DNA of 64,000 nucleotides, from assembly GCA_010093705.1 (NCBI GenBank), contig MU006089.1:1366455-1430454 (forward strand). Reading direction: 5' to 3'. This DNA comes from Patellaria atrata CBS 101060 (taxonomy: Eukaryota > Ascomycota > Dothideomycetes > Patellariales > Patellariaceae). The position numbers were made by a program, and so were the translations under genes. The notes beneath the pieces were generated by a model. The model saw only the letters and a list, made by a program, of their open reading frames with translations. It made no database searches and was not told the origin of the DNA. Positions 42,021 through 53,915 of this stretch are shown piece after piece. Position 1 is the stretch's first letter. Each line of letters begins with the position of its first letter.

Positions 42021-43349
42021 ATGTCTGTTTACGAGGATTCTGGTGATGAAGGGCCAACATACGACTTCTTATATGTGGAAGACGACTACGGCATAGCAGT
42101 AAGGAAACTCCAGTTATCCCGCCACCTCCATAGTTATAACGACTAGGATTCTTAATGGGAAAAAATGCTCATAGTTTGATAGGATGATCTCGCCGAGCAC
42201 GCAATTGCGTCCCCAGTGTTAACTCTCGAAGACGGAGATGGATCCGAGTACGACCTCTTTGACTACTTCAATGACGTCGAATATCTAAGTGACAGTGGTT
42301 GGAACGATGGCTGCACCGTCAGAGACCAAGACAACAATACCTTGGGACCGACATCCGGGCGAAAACGAAAGATATCTATAAAACAAACACAATACATGAG
42401 CGGGGGACTGATCAACGCTTCCTCTCAGCAACAATTCCATGAAGAACCAGTTTCCCCTATACCAACGGTACGCTTTCGGCGAGCAGGTACTAGATCCCCA
42501 AAACCTCCAACACTTGATACGGAGGTCGTAAAAACATACACCGCATTCAAGAACTGGCGAGAGAAGTATGCGTGCGCTAAAGGTTTTCCAATTTTTTCGG
42601 GTGTTGAGGGCGACCTAGATATTGATACTATCTCAACCCAATCGGATTCAGGGATATCACCTATAGAAGAGGTCCAACGTAATATACCATCTAATGAGCT
42701 CGGAATGGATGACCTTCGAAGCGCACTTCATCGAACCCTTGCAAACTCCGGTGTGCTTCCGAAGGGCATAGATGAGACGACCCTTTTGAAGTTTGTAGCC
42801 CGGATGCTCAGCGGAGATGGTAACGCAGACGACATCGCGGGTCAATTAACAGATGATTTACTCGGCCCTAAAGAGGATGATGCTACCGCAGTTGGAATCG
42901 GCGCATGGATCTCACAGATACGGGATTCGGAAGACCTTGGCGACGGCGAAAACGATATCGATGGACGAAACCTTCAGCATCCATCAAGCCCATCATCGGA
43001 TTCAGACAAGGCGTCTCACAGTGTAGCAATTCCGGAGGATGGGAATAATCAGCCGCCAACCCGCTTGATTAATGTGAAGGATAACTCTTCTCCATTATCA
43101 TCAAACCACTTAAGACAGAGTACGAAAATACAGTTCTCGGATACTGGTGTCTCAAGCCCACAGATAGCCCTTAAGGAGTTGCTTGGACCCATGCTCACAG
43201 ATGAGAGCATTGACGCCTCCGAGCTCGTGTCAACGTTTCCAAGAAATAGATACAAACGCAAACTTGAAATATTAGATTCAAACAAGGAATCAAGCCGGGG
43301 TAGGAAGCGCTTCGCCTACTCTCCCGCAGAACAAAGTAGGAAGAGCTAA
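42021..43349 (+). CDS. Hypothetical acidic, probably nuclear protein
   Basis: Exons 42021-42098 and 42183-43349 (1,245 bases, 414 residues), joined in phase. I do not recognise the family. The N-terminal 75 residues are strongly acidic (MSVYEDSGDEGPTYDFLYVE; EDGDGSEYDLFDYFNDVEYL). A basic cluster GRKRKISIKQ follows and another (SRGRKRFAYS) lies near the C-terminus; either could be a nuclear localisation signal. The middle has LGMDDLRSALHRTLANSGVL and TTLLKFVARMLSGDGNADDI, which look helical and conserved. There are no membrane segments and no signal peptide. It could be a chromatin or transcription protein, but that is a guess. The start is the first ATG with an acidic reading frame leading into a canonical intron. 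Confidence 0.75.
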
Positions 43350-44281
43350 GGCAATAGGTGAAGAAGCGATGGCAAGATAATGTTTGTTGAATTATCCTCA
43401 TCCCTGAAGGTATTTACAGCTACAAATGTTTTCTTTCCGTTGGTGATTGCTCTGGATATAGTCTGGCTCTGAATATAGTCTGGCTCTGAATATAGTCTGG
43501 CTCTGAATATAGTCTGGCTCTGAATATAGTCTGGCTCTGAATATAATCAAGTTCCGGATATAGTCACTTCGTCTACTTCCGAGTTTCAATTGTTCATCAG
43601 ACGAGTGACTTTTCCTATACCATGCCCAGTCTCTTTGAAATCATGCATTCTCGCACAAGAAATCAAAATATCTGAACCTTGTGTTATCTATTTGGTAACT
43701 TTTCCACGGCGGTTCGAAGTTAGTCCACACCCTGTATAATACAAATCATATCTCCCTACTCATAATCACTCGTAGTATACTCTTCCATGAAAACAGTCAC
43801 ACTAGATTTTGGGAAGTGCAACATATGCGCACCCAAATATACAGCATGATATATCATGGTTTCCGACGGTGATGAAACAGGATCAAACCAAAAGAATAAT
43901 TCTACACATCAAATCAATGTCAGTATGTATTAATACTATAATATCCCTTCGTGCTCTCGAGAGACTCGTCTTCCATTGGGACATCATAAAAAAAAACACC
44001 TAAAGACTTGTCACTGAATTTGAGGGTACTCCTGAGATGTCAGAGGAACACCCACGAGGCGACAGGACAGATATATGATAAAAATGTATACTGCAAACGG
44101 TAGTTGTGATAAAAGAAAATTTATGAATCCAAGTATGCATCCATAGATTCTCAACCCCGGTTTACTTTCAATAGATAAATGTCAATTTGCTCTTCTGAAT
44201 AATTACATTTATTTTGCTATCATGACCGAGCTAAGTGCTCTTAATGTCATGCTTACAGAAGTAATATACAGGAACAAATGA
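43350..44281. other. Intergenic between convergent genes, with a minisatellite
   Basis: No gene. It contains the 17-base tandem repeat listed separately and otherwise AT-rich sequence; 3' ends of two convergent genes. Confidence 0.5.
43450..43545. repeat. 17-base minisatellite, about 5.6 copies
   Basis: The unit CTCTGAATATAGTCTGG repeats head to tail at 43450-43466 (one variant base), 43467-43483, 43484-43500, 43501-43517 and 43518-43534, then a partial unit to 43545. Copies 2-5 are identical. It lies just after the 3' end of the hypothetical gene. Confidence 0.95.
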
Positions 44282-45869
44282 TCAATCAAGCACGGCGCCC
44301 TCCCTTTCAGCTATTTCGGCGGATTTTGGCGACTCTGGCATCTTATGTGTGCGTTCGATTTCCTCTATTGTCTTCTTCCCTTCATCCGTAGTCGCATCAA
44401 TAACACCTTGCTCCAGGCTCAACATACCACCCTCCGACAATTTCTCTACTACCTCTTCGGCTTCACTAACACTCATCTTGCCCAACACCTTGTTCACCTC
44501 ATCCAGCTTTCCGCTCTCAAGAGCGCGCTGTAAGCCTGGTGTGAAAGAGTCAAAAATCTGGCGAGCATGGTACAGTGCTTGCTCTTCCTCTGTTTGGGGT
44601 GGAGCGCTATCGGGGGTAATCGGGGGCGGAACGGCGATGTTTATGCTCGTGCCAGGGTTGACCGCGTGGAGTTGTATTTGCTCGACATCTCCTGAAGCAG
44701 GATTTTCAGCACGCTCTTTAAGGATCTCAGCAGTGCGAGAGCGGATGCGAGCATATGTAGAGTTAACATCGTCGATGAAGAGCTTTTGGGCCTGATGATC
44801 TTTTGTGGTGATCCTGAAAATAGGTGTTAGCAGTAATTTATACAGGCCTAAACCACAAACACCCTGGGGGAAATTGTTACCGTTTAAAGAAGAGTGCGAC
44901 ACCATCACGTCCAAGTTGCCGACAATACTGGATGAGAAGTCCCTGATGGACGCATTGGCGGGCGTAATTGTCTTTTCCGTCCATTTGGGAATTGAACGCT
45001 TCAACCAGAAGACCGTCAGTCTCTGTTTCTTTAAGGATCGGGGGGTTCTGCTGGATGAATTCTAGGCTCGTTCTATAGTCTCCCGCCTTTATTTTCGCAA
45101 ATTCTTTTCCCAACTTGCTCGCTTGCATACTATCCTCATTCACGTCATCGGCCGCTTCCTCAACGTCTGCATCTGCTCCAGAAGACTGACCGGTGTCCGT
45201 TCGAGTAAGGGGATCACGCTTTTCGGCTCCTGGGTTTAATAGCTCTACAGTTTCCGTCGGTTTCTTCGCTAACTCTTGCGTTTTGGAAACATTGGAGAAG
45301 TCGAACCCAGTATGAATATCGTCACTCGTGATATGCTTCCTCTCCTCTTTTTCCAGCGACGCCAACTTCTGAATCAACTGCCCCTGCAAGCCTTCAACCT
45401 CCTTCCTGTGTTTCTCTACCTCACCAATGAACGCTTCAAGCCTATTCTCCTGTTTTGCCTCATCCACGGACGTCTTAACCTGGTCTATTAGCGCCGCCAT
45501 CATCTTAGAGAAAGTGGGTTGTTCTTTGACATGCTGATGCACGCCTTCCGGTGGTGTTGGGGGTTTGTCCTTGACTGGGTCTCCTGCCGACTCTATCAGA
45601 GCCTGGAAGACGATTTCGTCTGCGGATTCAGAGCTAGATCGGTGTGATTTGAGAGCTGTGAGCAGATTATCAATACGCTCGAGAAGACCATCGTTGATGA
45701 TGCGTTCATATTTGAGAGTTGTGATTTGATGTCGCCGCTGTTGTCTTTCTTGGTGGATTTGATTCTGTTTGGCTCGGATGAAAGAACGTTTATCAACGTT
45801 GGGGTGGACTTCTATATCGCTATCGTCTGAAAGCTCGAGAGCATCCCATTTTGAGTAGTCTACGGGCAT
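44282..45869 (-). CDS. cdc37: Hsp90 co-chaperone Cdc37
   Basis: Exons, minus strand: 45869-44881 and 44813-44282 (1,521 bases, 506 residues), in phase. Cdc37 loads protein kinases onto Hsp90 in the cytosol. The highly conserved N-terminus is present: MPVDYSKWDALELSDDSDIE, then HPNVDKRSFIRAKQNQIHQE. Ser14 and Ser17 in LSDDSD fit the CK2 phosphorylation site needed for kinase binding. A long coiled coil follows (QNRLEAFIGEVEKHRKEVEG). The Hsp90-binding middle domain is around EFAKIKAGDYRTSLEFIQQN and LVEAFNSQMDGKDNYARQCV. The C-terminal domain has HARQIFDSFTPGLQRALESG. The ATG at 45869 is chosen because it starts exactly at the conserved MPVDYSKWD; an upstream in-frame ATG would add 23 unconserved residues. 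It is divergent from a mitochondrial ABC transporter gene. Confidence 0.95.
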
Positions 45870-46485
45870 AATCACCTCTGTTGTTCGAGTGTCTGGGTAA
45901 GGCGGGGTTGTCGAAATCGTCAGGCTATCTATAATCAAAAACCAACAACCTAAGAAGGGAATTCGGTACTACGTTAGACTCGTGATGATGCTATGATTTG
46001 TTTCTACGGGTACAAAACCGTTCAGCCAGTGAGGGAATTTGAGAGTTTACAGGAAAGGAACGAACAACAATGCATGCGAACTCAAGAAAAAGGTATGCGA
46101 CGAGTAATGAGTAGAAGGCACCGCGGGGAAACTGATGGAAGCACAGCGATTACTAAGGTAAGCTCGGACTTGTTACAATAAAGTACCTTACCGTATCGAT
46201 GTTTTAGAATTACTGTACTTTACTGTAACGTCACCGAACTGCACTGTGCAGTACTACCGAGGTTTTAGCGAGGTTTTAGCGACATCGCAGACAAGTTCCC
46301 GTCATCAGGTGTCGTAGCTAAGAACTTATTCCTTACTCCTTCCAGCTTCTTCTGATTCCATCTCACTCGATCTTCTGCGCCTTAACCTATCTCCGTCCGG
46401 CCCAATGTTAGCAACAGCTCTACAATCTATCCGATGTGCGATATTCGACCTTGAGAACTCCGACTAATCCGCGGGCGCGCAAGCC
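45870..46485. promoter_or_regulatory. Divergent promoter between cdc37 and ABC transporter genes
   Basis: 616 bases, with no supported gene. Around 46185-46260 it holds several TACTGTA/CAGTAC-type words also seen in other promoters of the window. Confidence 0.5.
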
Positions 46486-48922
46486 ATGCGCGGCATAAAA
46501 GCTCTAAAAGCCTTCCAGCGAGCTGCTACACCTGCACCATTCTCGAGAGTAAATATCGAGCATTCTGTAGCGCAAAAATGGGGGAAAAGATCTCTCCCTC
46601 TTCGAAATTGCTCCCGATCTTTTACTTCCTCAACCTTCCTCTCAACAATATGCTACCCACATCTCCACCCTTCTACTTACAACAGGATATTGAAGGCCAC
46701 CCTCTCATATCCGTCGCGGTTTATCTCCACATCACCATCTCGAGCTGAATCGCGTCAGAAGTCATACGCAGAAGAAACTGGGTATAAAGACTCCGAGGAT
46801 GCTCAAGACGCAGACGAGCAGGCATTTGGCAAGACTGAGAAAGCGAGCCAAGCGGCAAAGCTTAACCTCAGTGCCCGTCTCAGTAAGGATGGATCTGCTG
46901 GCGGAAAAACTGGTAGCGGTTGGTCGGAAATCTGGCGCCTGATCAAGATTGCAAGACCCGAAGCGAAAACACTAGGCATTGCTGTGGTCTTCCTTCTCGT
47001 GTCTTCCTCCATCACCATGTCTATACCATTTTCGATTGGAAAAATACTAGATATCGCCACGCAGTCTGAGGACCAAAAGGGGACGTTGTTTGGATTAGAT
47101 CTTCAAACATTCTATATCGCACTTGGAAGCATCCTTGCTGTCGGAGCTGCGGCCAATTATGGGCGTATCATCATCCTCAGGATAGTTGGAGAACGAATAG
47201 TGACTAGACTTCGATCCCAACTCTATAGGAGAACATTCATTCAGAATGCGGAATTCTTTGATGCCAATAGAGTGGGTGATCTTATATCCCGATTAGGATC
47301 CGACACAATAATCGTCGGGAAAAGTATCACGCAAAATCTCTCCGATGGCCTACGGTCCTTCGTAAGTGGTGCCGCGGGATTGTCGCTTATGGGCTACGTG
47401 AGTTTGAAATTAACAAGTATTTTGGCCTTGATGTTCCCTCCCGTTGCGATCGGGGCTTTCTTCTACGGGCGAGCGATGCGAAATTTGAGTCGAAAAATTC
47501 AGAAGAACCTTGGTACACTGACAAAAGTTGCTGAAGAGCGTTTAGGCAATGTTCGAACCAGTCAGGCATTCGCGGGTGAGATTCAGGAAGTGGGCAGATA
47601 CAATCGCCAGGTCAAACGCATCTTCGAACTGGGGAAGAGAGAAGCAATAATTAGTGCGACATTCTTCAGTGCCTCCGGATTCGCAGGGAACCTGACTGTA
47701 CTTGCACTCTTGTACGTGGGTGGAGGTATGGTCAAGTCGGGAGCCATCAGTATTGGAGAGTTATCTTCATTCTTGATGTACACTGCCTACGCCGGATCAA
47801 GTCTTTTTGGCTTGTCTGGCTTCTATTCTGAATTGATGAAAGGGGTTGGTGCTGCCAGCCGCCTTTTCGAACTGCAGGACCGCAACCCAACAATACATCC
47901 TACAGTGGGTGAGCCGGTGAAATCAGCGCAAGGGAAAATTGTATTCGAAAACGTCTCTTTCAGTTATCCTACTAGACCTGCCGTAGTGATATTCAAAGAC
48001 CTTAACTTCGAAATCAAGCAAGGCATGAATGTAGCCATCGTCGCGCCAAGCGGTGCCGGTAAGTCTACAGTAGCAAGTCTACTTCTGCGGTTTTATTCTC
48101 CTACATCAGGAAGGATTACTATAAATGGAAAGGATATCCAGACGATGAACGCAAAGCAATTAAGGAGGAAGATAGGTTATGTCGGACAGGAACCTGTACT
48201 GTTTTCGGGCACAATCGCAGAAAACATTGCGTATGGAAAGCCAAGTGCTACCAGAGCAGAAATTGTCGCTGCTGCCAGGAAGGCTAATTGCCAGTTTATT
48301 GGTGATTTTGTGAGTTATGCGCCATAGCGAGACGACAGCCTACTAACTATTTCTTTAGCCCGATGGGCTTGAGACCCACGTCGGCGCTCGCGGGACGCAG
48401 CTATCAGGAGGTCAAAAGCAACGCATCGCGATTGCGCGCGCCCTCCTCAAACAACCCGATATCTTGATTCTCGATGAAGCAACCTCAGCTTTGGACGCTG
48501 AATCTGAGACACTGGTCAACCAAGCGTTGGGCAAACTGCTCCGTGACAAGAATACAACTATCAGTATCGCCCATCGGCTTTCTACTATTAAGCGTTCCGA
48601 CCAGATCATTTGCATCGGATCCGACGGGACGGTAGCTGAACAAGGCCCCTATCACCTGCTAAGCGCAAATAAAGAAGGCGCCTTCAGCAAGCTCATGGAG
48701 TGGCAGATGAGTGGTGGTGATGTAGGTGGGTCAGACCGAGGTCCTAAAGCGGGCGTAACAGAGCATGAAGAGATCGAAGCAGACCTAAGTGACGAGGTTG
48801 AAGTAATCGATATTGACGATGCTTCTGATGATGCCGTCGAAGAGGAGGGTACGAAAGTGAGACGTAAAGATAAGACCAGTGGTGAGGAACTTCTAGAAAG
48901 AACTAAACCAAGGGATGGATGA
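46486..48922 (+). CDS. MDL1: Mitochondrial half-size ABC transporter (Mdl1/ABCB10-like)
   Basis: Exons 46486-48309 and 48359-48922 (2,388 bases, 795 residues); the intron has a perfect TACTAAC branch site. An inner-membrane half-transporter expected to dimerise and export peptides from the matrix. The N-terminus is a long presequence rich in Arg/Ser/Thr (to about 130). Six helices span about 165-430 ([40 protein letters not shown] and others). In the nucleotide-binding domain, [12 protein letters not shown] starts the fold; Walker A reads APSGAGKST, with Ala in place of the usual first Gly; then [19 protein letters not shown], signature [16 protein letters not shown], Walker [13 protein letters not shown] and the H-loop AHRLSTI. 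The C-terminus is an acidic tail ([19 protein letters not shown]). The assignment to Mdl1 rather than another mitochondrial half-transporter is by overall pattern. Confidence 0.85.
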
Positions 48923-50056
48923 GTTATCCTAAGGTGCTTGGTATCTAACAAGGCGTTTTCGGGTATCCATGATAGGAACGGTCACTGTTTAAAGCTTCTT
49001 GCTGGAAGTACATGTATAGATAGTATTAGCATGGCTCGGCAGCGTCCTGCAAGGTGTACAGTATCTCTTCTCATACACGTATTGGTCTATCTCGCCGGGT
49101 AGCGAGTGATTATTGCCTCAATCTTCCCAGCTTCGACTGGAATAAGAACTGCGCGCTGTATAGTAAGTGATCACGACAGCCCGCCTTGATATACTTGTAG
49201 GCCAATTCGGTATCCAAGAGATGAAGTTTAGATCAAATGGAGGTCATAGTTATATAATGCCATTAGTATTACTCTGTACTTACTGAATAACCCTAGGTTG
49301 TCTATATTGAATGCGTGACATGACGCAACTGAGCGATAATGTCGTTCTAGCCGCGAGAATAATAATATAAGTACAGCCGAAAGTATCTCTGATATCTCTA
49401 GAAGAGTATTTAATGAACTATTATTATCCCTATACAGACTTTAGTAGGCTATTAGGATGATAATATTCGTTATATCATTCTGTAACCTGCACCCCGTTTA
49501 TGAATCGTATATACTTATTATATACCGTTACCCAATTTCACTAATAAGTGTCTATATCTATGCTTCTTCTGTTAAATTATAGAAATGCTTCGCTCTATAG
49601 TCTCTCATCTATCGCGGGTTTACGGCCCTATTCACCTCTCACAACCAGATCGAAACGCAACCGTGAAATATATTCCTTTACATAAAGGCCCTGTGATAAC
49701 AAGTCCTGTGAATTTTTCAAATAGCTATCCTTCGCCTCCAAGCCACCAGGTCAGTTTCCTGAAAAGCCTTGCCAGCAGCGTATGCAGCTTCAGTGAGTTT
49801 AGGAAATTCCTGTACATAGGGCTTTATTCCACTACATGTCAATTGGATTTTTGCATCTTTGCGATTCTGGACCGGCCAAGTCCTCATTTTCAACTCCGGT
49901 ACCGCTCTCTCTCTTGTCAATATTCCCCTGTCTGTAGCAGACGTGATAGTTCCAGACGGTACACAACACTAGTTCGTTAATACGGGGAGCACCCCTCTAG
50001 AGTCTATTTTGGTTTATACCTCCGTAGAACAGGATGCTATAGGTGTACATCGAACT

Positions 50057-50141
50057 AAGGAGGAAGAAGGTAAGGAAGAAGGTAAAGAGGAAGAAGGTAA
50101 GGAGGAAGAAGGTAAGGAGGAAGAAGGTAAGGAGGAAGAGG
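50057..50141 (+). repeat. 15-base purine-rich tandem repeat
   Basis: The unit AAGGAGGAAGAAGGT recurs about five to six times with small variants, and would encode a KEEEG-type repeat if translated. It lies about 65 bases upstream of the LTR fossil and may belong to the same old element or may be simple slippage. Confidence 0.8.
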
Positions 50142-50205
50142 TAGAGTGGCTGAGGAGGAGTATAGAGGAAAATGAAGAGACGGGATTAGTAAAGGAGTGT
50201 TATGG

Positions 50206-50363
50206 CTCAACCTCAGATGAAAGGTATATTGCTATATGTACATGAAGCTTAAACTTAAGGAAAGAAAATGTTGAGACAGCATATGCTGTTTTGCTAAAGT
50301 ACAGTATGACTAAGCCGCTGGATCATCCAAGGCACTCATACCTATCGGGTCTAACCCGTGACA
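50206..50363 (+). mobile_element. LTR-retroelement fossil, second copy (3' end plus LTR)
   Basis: This matches 1551-1715 from CTCAACCTCAGATGAAAG through the purine tract and the whole 95-base LTR (50269-50363), stopping at the same CA. It has the same orientation. The internal part upstream is not recognisable. The copies differ from each other at about six positions in the LTR, all transitions. Fragment only; no full-length element in the window. The Ty1-copia assignment is tentative. Confidence 0.55.
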
Positions 50364-51097
50364 AGGAGAGTGAAGGGCATTATAAAGGGGAACTACAGGT
50401 GAGACTTATACAGTAATAGGTAATGTAGTTCTTCTGTCATTTTATGAATGTTAGTTTAGAACAGAGAACGGTGCTAGAGCATCCACTATGTTTGCACTAT
50501 AGCTTAAACGAGTGTCTAAAACATGAGCAATCTTATGTATACATCTATTCTAATACCTCCACTTCATTGAGCAGGAGATTCTATAAGATTTTTACCGTAG
50601 ATTGAGACCAATCGAGTGGAAGTATGTTTAGATATTTTTTAGACTATCCGAATAAGCAAAGTTTATCATGAATCGCAGGGTTTACAATAACCAGCGACTG
50701 AAAAGATGGACAACAAAGAACATGTTACTTTAAATGTACTGTGCATAGCCAATAAATCCTAAAAATCAATGACGGTAGCATTCTATTCATGATCACAAGT
50801 AGAGTACAAACATACGATGTATAGATAATCGTAATAGGGGTATGTTCAAACAAGTACTTCTTCAGCTTTTAAATAGGGATTTTAGGTATATCGACTAGAT
50901 TGATCTTACTTGCTCAGCTCTACCTTATAGAGGCAGGTAATGTTCTTGTATCGTGTTGACAAGCGCTCATCCATTCACCGTGGCTATACCAGGCAGAAAA
51001 TCTAACCAGTAGAAGTACACAAGCTGTTAGGGAAACGTACCAGGATGCACGACCTGCGATAGGGTCCACATTTTTTAACCAAGTGTCCCAGTACCGC

Positions 51098-52243
51098 TTA
51101 TGCGAATTTTTCCCATACTCCTTTACACCGTACGAGTTCTACCATCGGAAAAATGGCTAATGGATCATAGCAAATGGGACATTCGTCGTCAAGCGATCTT
51201 CTTTTAATGTGTTTTTGAGCGCAATGCGGTGTCATCACGGTCTGGAGTGTTAATTTCGAGGCGATCAATGATGGCGGTTCACTATGGGTAGAGGAAGTCC
51301 GATCCGATTCGTAAGGTGAGTTATTTGGGAGTGAAAGAGTTCCAGTGGACTCAATGGAGCGCGATCGATTAGTATCAGTAGCCACGGATAGTCTAGGGAC
51401 GATAAGATTTGACGCGTCGTCGACCGCGCGATCGCAATGCGGAGAACTGGCGCTTGAATTTGAGGAACGGGTAAGGCTTTCAGTGGAGGAGCTGATTGAC
51501 GAAGGACAAGGGCTAGTTAATAAAAGAGAAGATCTTTCTTGAATGGTCGACCTGCTGTTGCTGATAGATGACCCCGCTGAGAACATGCCAGACGACAATC
51601 AGATTCCGGAAATCCTTCCATGACGGTCTGAAGGGGTCAGTATAGGAGAACGCGCGGTAGATGGCGATAGAGCTTCCGGCCTCTCGACTCTGTGGGAGCT
51701 ATCAATTGTTGGATTACTTCGAGGAAGGATACTTGTATTTTGCGTCGAAGGCAGGTGAGCAGTCCCCAATGTTGTAGCATAACTTTCATTTCTCCTCCTT
51801 GTGATATTGGTTGTTAGTGTAACTGTTTTCATCACTTCCTCTAAACTTGTATGCTGCTTTACTTGATCCCGAGGTAAAGCATATTGCTGCTCTGTCGAGT
51901 TGAAGAGATCGTCCTGGGATATGGCCCATGCTCGCCGATTGTCGAATGCACGCTGAACGGGGGTTGATTGTCTTCCGGCTGGCACACTGCGCTCTGGAAC
52001 GAAGTCCGGGCGGGAAGAATGGTTATAAACGCTGCTTCTTCTGTCACTGGGTTCCGCACGAACAACCATCTCCCATTTAGAAGCAACCTGAGTGATTTGC
52101 GGCTGGTGGTAATTGGGCCGGAGAAGATATCAAGCAAGCTTTTCCAGAGTCTCTCTCATCGTTTCTAATGAAGGCTCCTTCTGCGAGAGATCCTTCAGCA
52201 ATTCCATCGCAGAAGCTCTATTCGATGCATTGATTGTGTTCAT
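51098..52243 (-). pseudogene. Broken gene for a Ser-rich protein with C-terminal RING-like motif
   Basis: From an ATG at 52243 (minus) the frame reads MNTINASNRASAMELLKDLS, then METMRETLEKLA-like helix, a TGA at 52130-52132 where Trp fits, then YHQPQITQVASKWEMVVRAE and a long Ser/Thr/Arg-rich region with a second TGA at 51599-51601. The same frame then runs to SLDDECPICYDPL and VELVRCK near 51140, the first half of a RING or related zinc finger. A different frame carries RYWDTWLKN just beyond, as if the rest of the zinc finger follows a frame change. No introns explain the two stops. The parent was probably a RING-type ubiquitin ligase or scaffold with an N-terminal helical domain; I do not know the family name. 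Confidence 0.6.
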
Positions 52244-53915
52244 ACACCGCCGACGTTTGCTAGGGAATATCCTATACATGATATAGCACCTTTAGCGGGA
52301 TTCTTGATCTCGAGGTGCTCCGTAGGGTCTCAAACTAATAGAACTAGAGAATGAATGACGGATAGAAAAATAATACACCATAACGGATGATTGCTTGCAA
52401 CGGGAAAAAACCAAAGGTCAACCAGGGATTTTAGCTAATGTACTTATATGAGGCTCTTCACAGGATCCCAAAGGGCATCTTTAAGTGTAGGGAACAGTTG
52501 CTTACCCGTGAAGACTACAGCGGTGCCGGATTGCGGCACAGTGTCACCGCTTCTAGAGAGGAAACGCATGACTTACTAAGGCTGTGTGAGCTCGAGCAGG
52601 GAAAGCCAATAACCCTCGATAGAATCTTGCTACTTGACATCGTTGCCATCATGGCCGTGAATACCTGCGCCTACGGCGGCTGACACCCGTGCCGCACTGC
52701 TACCTGGTCGTATGCGTCGTCTTTACGGAGTACGTGCTTAGGACCAAAAAGTGAGGTTTTAAATGAAATGCAATCTGCTCCAAGTAGTATATATCCATAC
52801 GGCGAAAATGATGTCGGAATCAAGCCTTTTTAATTGGTGAAGCGGGAGCGAGAGTCCTCCGGAAAGAACTTAGCCACAGGTTTTTTGAAAAATACAAAAG
52901 TAATAAGTGAATGACCTGGAGGCCTCAATCGGTATGCTCTGAAATAAACCCTTCAGTTTCTGCTTGGGCGTGCTGGGTTCCCGTCATCTCATACTCTTAC
53001 TGTAGGTTAGAACTACCCGGAGGCTCTCCTTACACAAGAATGCCGGATCTCAGAACATTGACTTACTACCATGATGGGTCGTCCATATTTCATGTACCGT
53101 CCAATGCATTTTTTGAGGACAAGGTCCGGCGTCTAATTTTATCGGTTTGCAGACTGTAAAGGACACTTCACGTTGTGCACCATATGATGTCCTTGCATTT
53201 CGGACCCATGTGAACTGGTAGGCATAACTGGTGTAGAATTAAGCCCATATTTATACTGACGTTGTCAATTGAATTCAAGAGAAGGACAATTAGGTTGTTT
53301 TAAGGTAGAGAGCACGCTAGAACTAAAGTAGAACTAGTACCTCCCGTAAGCTAAGGTAGAACCAGGTAGCTGACCTTTTATTTTAAGATATTGACTGCGC
53401 AGTATCATAAGGTATAGAGACTGTGAGGTAACTGAGGTACCTTAAGCGGTAAGATAAGATAGTTCTAGTGTATGGAATACAGTACGTACCCCTTTTACCT
53501 AGGTTGTACTCACTGACTCTACCTTAGCACTACGTCATACTCCTCCTCACAGCCAGCAGCTTCTGTACAGTATCACAAGGTACAAACACCAGAAAAGGTC
53601 AGGTATGAACTCCACAATACTCCGTCCCTCATGCGGGCTTTATTAATTTTATAGAACTAACGGCGATCGTACAGTAGATCCCACACCAGAAACGGAAGGT
53701 CACATCATCAGTCAACCTACGACGATTGATGAACAGGGAGGGGAGCGTGGAGGAACCGGAGGAGCTGGAGGAACCGCTTCCCAGATCTCCCTAAGGTACC
53801 CTACTCACCATCACATCACGTAAGGTAGCTGAAGGTTTCAAGCCTATTTTATATGCAGTAGAATCATCACGAAGTACTCTTTACCCTCTATGTCTGTTTC
53901 ATTGATACCATAAAC
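52244..53915. other. Intergenic region upstream of GH92
   Basis: About 1.7 kb with no supported gene. ATG frames at 52438-52683 and 52911-53159 show no motifs. At 53290-53600 there is a run of short related words (AAGGTAG, AACTAG, GTACAG), probably slippage-derived. The GH92 promoter is at the right end. Confidence 0.45.

Larger units (their letters stand above)
48923..51097. other. Gene-poor, AT-rich, decayed region
   Basis: No intact gene. AT-rich at 49340-49580, where mutated repeat DNA is likely. An ATG frame at 49585-49980 is featureless. Contains a purine-rich tandem repeat and the second LTR fossil, listed separately. Confidence 0.45.

Noticed and set aside
49585-49980. Plus-strand ATG frame of 131 residues
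   Set aside because: Featureless, in a decayed AT-rich stretch; overlapping frames on the other strand are equally long.
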